From an uncultured beta proteobacterium (GTDB lineage Bacteria > Pseudomonadota > Gammaproteobacteria > Burkholderiales > Burkholderiaceae): 9,429 nt of DNA. The stretch spans positions 1 to 9,429 of the forward strand of contig CAIMPQ010000169.1 in the NCBI GenBank assembly GCA_903843315.1, given 5' to 3'. The notes beneath the pieces were generated by a model. It did not search any database, was not told the origin of the DNA, and worked only from the letters and a program-made list of their open reading frames with translations. The translations under genes were made by a program, and so were the position numbers. How positions within the stretch are numbered: position 1 is the first letter of the stretch; the number at the start of each line of letters is the position of its first letter. Below are positions 6,020 to 9,429 of the stretch, piece by piece.

Positions 6020-7372
6020 ATGACCACTTCTAGCAACAGCCCAAAAGGGATTGATATGTCTGCTTATTGGCTGCCATTTACCCCTAATCGCTATTTTCAT
6101 CAGCATCCGAAGATGATGCAGTCAGCCAAAGGAGCTTACTACTTTGATGATCAGGGTCGTAAGCTTTTTGATGGTCTTTCTGGGCTTTGGTGCTCGCCCT
6201 TGGGGCATGCTGATCCACGTATTGGTGCAGCCATCACAAAGCAGTATGAAACCATGGACTATTGCCCTGCATTTCAGATGGCAAGTGAGGCAACTTTTAG
6301 TTTGGCTCATCGTGTAGCACAGATGGCACCCAAAGGTTTAGACAAAGTATTTTTTACCAACTCTGGATCTGAAGCAGTAGACACTGCCTTAAAAATTGCG
6401 ATTGCTTATCACCGCGTGATGGGCAATGCATCCCGTACCAGAATGATTGGTCGTGATCGTGCATATCACGGTGTAGGTATGGGCGGTATTTCAGTTGGTG
6501 GCATGGTTGCGAATCGCAAAATGTTTACTAGCTTAATGATTCCTGGAGTGGATCATTTGCCACATACTCTGAATTTATCTCAAATGGCTTTCTCTAAAGG
6601 TCAACCCACTTGGGGCGCGCATCTTGCTGAGGAATTAGAAAAGATTGTTGCCTTGCATGATGCCAATACGATTGCAGCGGTAATACTCGAGCCAGTGCAA
6701 GGCTCAACCGGTGTGATCGTGCCGCCAGAAGGTTATCTGCAAAAGATTCGGGAGATTTGCACTAAGCACAGCATTCTCCTCATTTTTGATGAAGTCATTA
6801 CGGGCTTTGGTCGTCTAGGTGCCAACTTTGGCGCTGATCGCTTTGGAGTAGTGCCTGACATGATTACTTTTGCAAAAGCCATTACTAATGGAGTCATTCC
6901 TTTAGGTGGCGTCATTGTGCGCGGCGACATTTATGACAGCATTATTGCTAATGGGGGGCAAGAGCAAGCAATTGAGTTCTTTCATGGGTATACCTATTCA
7001 GGGCATCCGATGCCTACTGCAGCCGCTCACGCAGTACTGGATATATTTGAGTCGGATGATTTAGTAAATCGTGCAAAAGCACTGGAGCCAGTATTAGAAA
7101 ATTCACTACATGCTCTTAAAGGCAAGTCCGGAATATTAGATATTCGCAATTTTGGTTTATCAGGTGCAGTTGATTTAGAGCCAGTTGCTGGCAAACCTGG
7201 ACTACGCGCAATGAAGGTATTAGAAGCTTGCATTGAGAGAGGTGCATTGGTGCGCATTGCTGGTGACTGTGTTGTTATCGGACCACCATTCATTTCTAAG
7301 CCGGAAGAGGTGGAATTCCTCTGTAGTGTGCTTGGTGATGCAGTAGATGATGCAATGAAGATCCATGCCTAG
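6020..7372 (+). CDS. Class III PLP aminotransferase, omega-amino acid (beta-alanine):pyruvate type
   Basis: A cytoplasmic pyridoxal-phosphate enzyme that should move the terminal amino group of an omega-amino acid or amine to pyruvate, giving a semialdehyde and alanine. It resembles the Pseudomonas beta-alanine:pyruvate transaminase (BauA/omega-APT) along its length: AYWLPFTPNRYF at 15-26, LFDGLSGLW with substrate-pocket W57, FFTNSGSEAVDTALK for PLP phosphate contacts, RAYHGVGMGG, the FDEVITGFGRLG segment with D257 pairing with the PLP nitrogen, and the Schiff-base lysine K286 in TFAKAITNG. R412 in VRIAGD matches the arginine that binds the substrate carboxylate in omega-APT. Length (450) is normal. 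The ATG at 6020 has GAGAG four bases upstream and is preferred over ATG 6056. It leads an operon with a lyase gene (40-bp gap) and a Bug gene. The true amino donor (beta-alanine, 3-aminoisobutyrate, GABA, taurine or other) is unresolved. Confidence 0.9.
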   Translation: MTTSSNSPKGIDMSAYWLPFTPNRYFHQHPKMMQSAKGAYYFDDQGRKLFDGLSGLWCSPLGHADPRIGAAITKQYETMDYCPAFQMASEATFSLAHRVAQMAPKGLDKVFFTNSGSEAVDTALKIAIAYHRVMGNASRTRMIGRDRAYHGVGMGGISVGGMVANRKMFTSLMIPGVDHLPHTLNLSQMAFSKGQPTWGAHLAEELEKIVALHDANTIAAVILEPVQGSTGVIVPPEGYLQKIREICTKHSILLIFDEVITGFGRLGANFGADRFGVVPDMITFAKAITNGVIPLGGVIVRGDIYDSIIANGGQEQAIEFFHGYTYSGHPMPTAAAHAVLDIFESDDLVNRAKALEPVLENSLHALKGKSGILDIRNFGLSGAVDLEPVAGKPGLRAMKVLEACIERGALVRIAGDCVVIGPPFISKPEEVEFLCSVLGDAVDDAMKIHA

Positions 7373-7412
7373 CCAAAAAATAGAATAAAAATAAACAGAA
7401 ATCAGGAGACAT

Positions 7413-8288
7413 ATGACTACCCAAAGAATGCTATTTAATGAGCGACTCAGTAAGCCAGGGCTAATTGTTGCGCCTGGCGTATACGAGATGGTGTCATTGC
7501 GCCTAGCTGACCGTATGCATTTTGATGCACTTTACATGACAGGTTACGGCACAGTGGCTTCCTTATTAGGCCTTCCGGATGCAGGCTTGGCAACTTATTC
7601 TGAGATGGTGGGTAGAGTAAGCGCTATGGCGAACATGGCAACGACCCCTTTAATCGCCGATGGTGATACTGGCTATGGCGGTTTATTAAATGTGCGTCAT
7701 ACCGTTAGGGGGTATGAAGCTGCTGGTGCGGTTGCGATTCAACTGGAGGACCAAGAGTTCCCTAAAAAATGTGGGCACACCCCAGGTCGCAGAGTTATTC
7801 CCATGGAGGATATGGTGAAAAAGATTGAGGTTGCAGTTGCATCTCGTATTGATCCTCGTTTCAAAATTATTGCAAGAACCGATGCCAGGACAACCCTGGG
7901 GCTAGATGAGGCACTGCGACGTGGTGAAGCCTATGCTCGTGCTGGTGCTGATATTTTATTTATTGAGTCTCCAGAGAGCCGTGAAGAGATGAAGCGTATT
8001 GGACAAACTTTTCCAGATCATCCCTTAATTGCCAACATGGTAGAGAAGGGTAGAACCCCGGTCTTCTCCAAAATAGAGTTAGAACAATTAGGCTACAAAA
8101 TTGCCATCTTTCCAGTAACTGCTTTGCTTGCTTCGGTTCAGGCGATGACCAAGGTATATGATCACTTCAAAGACTCTGGATCCTCCATTGATAATCCCGT
8201 TGACTTATATGACTTTGCGGATTTATCTAAGTTGATGGGTTTTGAAGATGTTTGGGAGTTTGAAAAACGCTTTGTCGAAACTAAATAA
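7413..8288 (+). CDS. Isocitrate lyase/PEP mutase superfamily C-C lyase or decarboxylase
   Basis: A cytoplasmic alpha/beta-barrel enzyme of the isocitrate lyase/phosphoenolpyruvate mutase superfamily, which acts on 2-hydroxy or 2-oxo dicarboxylates through an enolate intermediate with magnesium. Metal and substrate residues are visible: IADGDTGYGG with D83 and D85, AIQLEDQ with E112, and the lyase-type gating loop KKCGHTPGRR with C120. The cysteine loop is found in methylisocitrate lyase (PrpB), dimethylmalate lyase and related enzymes, not in phosphonate mutases, so P-C bond chemistry is unlikely. Later blocks, IIARTDAR and ADILFIESPES, are also typical. Length (291) fits the PrpB/dimethylmalate lyase/oxaloacetate decarboxylase group. 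AGGAG at 7404-7408 supports the ATG at 7413. It lies between the aminotransferase and a Bug gene in one operon and may cleave a later pathway intermediate to pyruvate or a similar acid. No methylcitrate genes accompany it, so a PrpB role is doubtful. Confidence 0.88.
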   Translation: MTTQRMLFNERLSKPGLIVAPGVYEMVSLRLADRMHFDALYMTGYGTVASLLGLPDAGLATYSEMVGRVSAMANMATTPLIADGDTGYGGLLNVRHTVRGYEAAGAVAIQLEDQEFPKKCGHTPGRRVIPMEDMVKKIEVAVASRIDPRFKIIARTDARTTLGLDEALRRGEAYARAGADILFIESPESREEMKRIGQTFPDHPLIANMVEKGRTPVFSKIELEQLGYKIAIFPVTALLASVQAMTKVYDHFKDSGSSIDNPVDLYDFADLSKLMGFEDVWEFEKRFVETK

Positions 8289-8297
8289 GAGGTAATT

Positions 8298-9275
8298 ATG
8301 AAATTACATCGCTACCTAACATCGGCAGTTATTTTCCTTGTGGCTCTGAGTCCCTTACTCAGCTTGGCCCAAGATAATTATCCCAATCGACCAATACGTC
8401 TCATTATTCCTTTTACTCCGGGTGGTGTTACGGATACGTCTGGCCGCTTTATTGCGGAGCAGTTATCCTTAAAGTTAGGTCAACAAGTCATTGCGGATAA
8501 CAAACCGGGAGCCTCTGGAAATATCGGCTCTCAGATGGTTGCTTCTGCAGAGCCAGATGGATATACCTTGTTATTAGGTTATGCGGGTACCTTATCCATT
8601 AATCCTTCACTTTTTGACAAAGTTCCATTTGATAGCGTCAAAGACTTTTCGCCTATCGGAAAAATCGGTGATGCCATTTTGATTGTCGTAGCGAATAATG
8701 ATTTTCCAGGTAAGACCTTGGCAGATGTGATTGCGTACTCCAAAAAAGATCCCAATGGGCTTTCTTATGGGACATCTGGTACTGGAGGAACACCTCACAT
8801 TGCAGGTGAATTATTTAGGCAAAAAACGGGTGCCAATCTAGTTCACATTCCATATAAAGGGGGTGGTCAAGCCTTGTTGGATTTGTTGGGAGGAAATATT
8901 CCACTGGTATACACTGCCGTCGCCGGAGCAAATCAATATGTTAATTCTGGGCGAATTAAAGCGATTGCGGTATCGAGTGCAAAGAGAAGTCCAAGCATGC
9001 CTGAGGTCCCAACTTTTATTGAAAGTGGTGTAAAAGACTTTGTGATTGATGATTGGGTTGGTTTATTGGCTCCAGCAAAAACACCTAAGCCAATTGTTAC
9101 TAAATTAACTCAAGCATTGAATGAGATTTTGAATTCACCAGAAGGTAAGGCAAGACTTTTGGCGATGGGTATTACTCCCTCTCCTGGAAGCCCTGAAAAA
9201 TTCGGCGAGCAAATAAAAGGTGACTTGATCAGATTTGCACCGATTGTTAAGGCCGCTCATATTAAATCTGAGTAA
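8298..9275 (+). CDS. Bug/TctC-family substrate-binding protein (second copy)
   Basis: A second periplasmic binding protein of the Bug family, last gene of the aminotransferase operon. Its signal peptide has a short basic start (MKLHR), a hydrophobic core and a likely cut after A24 (SLA, then QD). Family motifs: YPNRPIRLIIPFTPGGVTD at 28-46, NKPGASGNIGS at 68-78, EPDGYT at 85-90, VHIPYKGGGQALLDLLGG from 182, and RSPSMPEVPTF near 233. Length (325) is normal. The ribosome site AAGAGG at 8287-8292 overlaps the stop codon of the lyase gene and lies five bases before the ATG, so translation is closely linked. It is clearly divergent from the other Bug protein here (for example PFTPGGVTD versus SFPAGGSTD in the ligand loop), so it is not a recent duplicate and may bind a different or related acid. 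No membrane transport partner is encoded nearby. Confidence 0.94.
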   Translation: MKLHRYLTSAVIFLVALSPLLSLAQDNYPNRPIRLIIPFTPGGVTDTSGRFIAEQLSLKLGQQVIADNKPGASGNIGSQMVASAEPDGYTLLLGYAGTLSINPSLFDKVPFDSVKDFSPIGKIGDAILIVVANNDFPGKTLADVIAYSKKDPNGLSYGTSGTGGTPHIAGELFRQKTGANLVHIPYKGGGQALLDLLGGNIPLVYTAVAGANQYVNSGRIKAIAVSSAKRSPSMPEVPTFIESGVKDFVIDDWVGLLAPAKTPKPIVTKLTQALNEILNSPEGKARLLAMGITPSPGSPEKFGEQIKGDLIRFAPIVKAAHIKSE

Positions 9276-9290
9276 AGCAGACTGAGGAAT

Positions 9291-9429
9291 TCACTTATTA
9301 AAGAAGTGATAAATCACCGGGATTGCAACAGCACTAATCACACCATTTAATCCCATTGCTAGGCTGGCATAGGTTCCCGCTTCGGGGTGAATACTAAATG
9401 CTCTAGAAGTACCGATACCATGGGCGCCA
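9291..9429 (-). CDS. lrgB: LrgB family membrane protein, C-terminal fragment (5' part beyond the window)
   Basis: The last 45 codons of a minus-strand gene run off the window edge, ending at TGA 9291-9293. The translation begins GAHGIGTSRAFSIHPEAG and continues with TYASLAMGLNGVISAVAIP before ending in a short basic tail. The pattern of H-G-x-G-T-x-R-A, then an EAG, then A-x-L-A-M-G-L-N-G matches the conserved C-terminus of LrgB/CidB/YohK proteins, multi-pass inner membrane partners of holin-like LrgA/CidA, linked in other bacteria to murein hydrolase control or small-acid export. It converges on the Bug gene with 15 bp between stops. The family call rests on this tail alone. Confidence 0.75.
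   Translation of the reverse strand, partial: GAHGIGTSRAFSIHPEAGTYASLAMGLNGVISAVAIPVIYHFFNK

Noticed and set aside
5974..7145. The 12-mer TATTAGATATTC occurs in the divergent region (5974-5985) and again in the aminotransferase gene, where it forms part of GAATAT-TAG-ATATTC (7131-7145); it could be a shared operator.
   Set aside because: In AT-rich sequence of this length one or more repeated 12-mers are expected by chance, and the promoter copy is not a good palindrome.
6733..7293. Two minus-strand open frames (65 and 88 codons, 6733-6930 and 7027-7293) inside the aminotransferase gene.
   Set aside because: Both are antisense to conserved active-site regions of the aminotransferase, and their translations look like shadow composition (Pro/Arg/Ser/Met-rich).
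9291..9317. TCACTT-N7-AAGTGA (9291-9309) and GTGATAAATCAC (9306-9317), considered as a terminator for the second Bug operon.
   Set aside because: Stems are only 5-6 bp and AT-rich, no T-run follows on either strand, and the bases encode the LrgB C-terminus.

Overview
The window looks like chromosomal DNA of a betaproteobacterium of the Burkholderiales, possibly Polynucleobacter or a relative. The grounds are the moderately AT-rich coding sequence, two Bug/TctC-type periplasmic binding proteins (a family greatly expanded in this order), and the match of the encoded proteins to that group as I know it. This placement is inference from content, not a database result.

Layout. (1) Positions 1-1341, plus strand: the 3' part of a membrane diguanylate cyclase with an NMT1/THI5-like periplasmic sensor domain, one transmembrane helix and an intact GGDEF domain. 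(2) 1354-2685, plus: a PIF1/RecD-like superfamily 1 helicase. (3) 2699-3354, plus: a complete mazEF-type toxin-antitoxin module with its own promoter. A perfect 19-bp palindrome overlaps the -10 box and stops one base short of the antitoxin ATG. (4) 3362-5953, minus: a Bug-family binding protein followed after 3 bp by a GGT-like Ntn-hydrolase. (5) 6020-9275, plus, divergent from (4) across 66 bp: a class III omega-amino acid:pyruvate-type aminotransferase, an isocitrate lyase/PEP mutase superfamily C-C lyase and a second Bug protein. (6) 9291-9429, minus: the C-terminal end of an LrgB-family membrane protein.

Blocks 4 and 5 read as one divergently transcribed catabolic cluster. Each arm carries its own solute-binding protein. 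Between them they encode an amidohydrolase-like enzyme, an aminotransferase and a lyase, which would suit uptake and breakdown of a small amide or amino-carboxylate. The substrate cannot be read from the sequence, and no dehydrogenase, TctAB membrane component or regulator lies in the window. Blocks 1-3 are probably unrelated neighbours. mazEF ends 7 bp from the 3' end of the hydrolase gene, with no recognisable terminator between them.

The window is almost fully coding. No gap exceeds 70 bp, and I see no rRNA, tRNA, CRISPR array, insertion sequence or prophage gene. The most unusual local feature is the mazEF control region, where the predicted transcription start falls within a few bases of the antitoxin start codon, implying a leaderless or nearly leaderless message. 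I found no clearly new multi-gene system.
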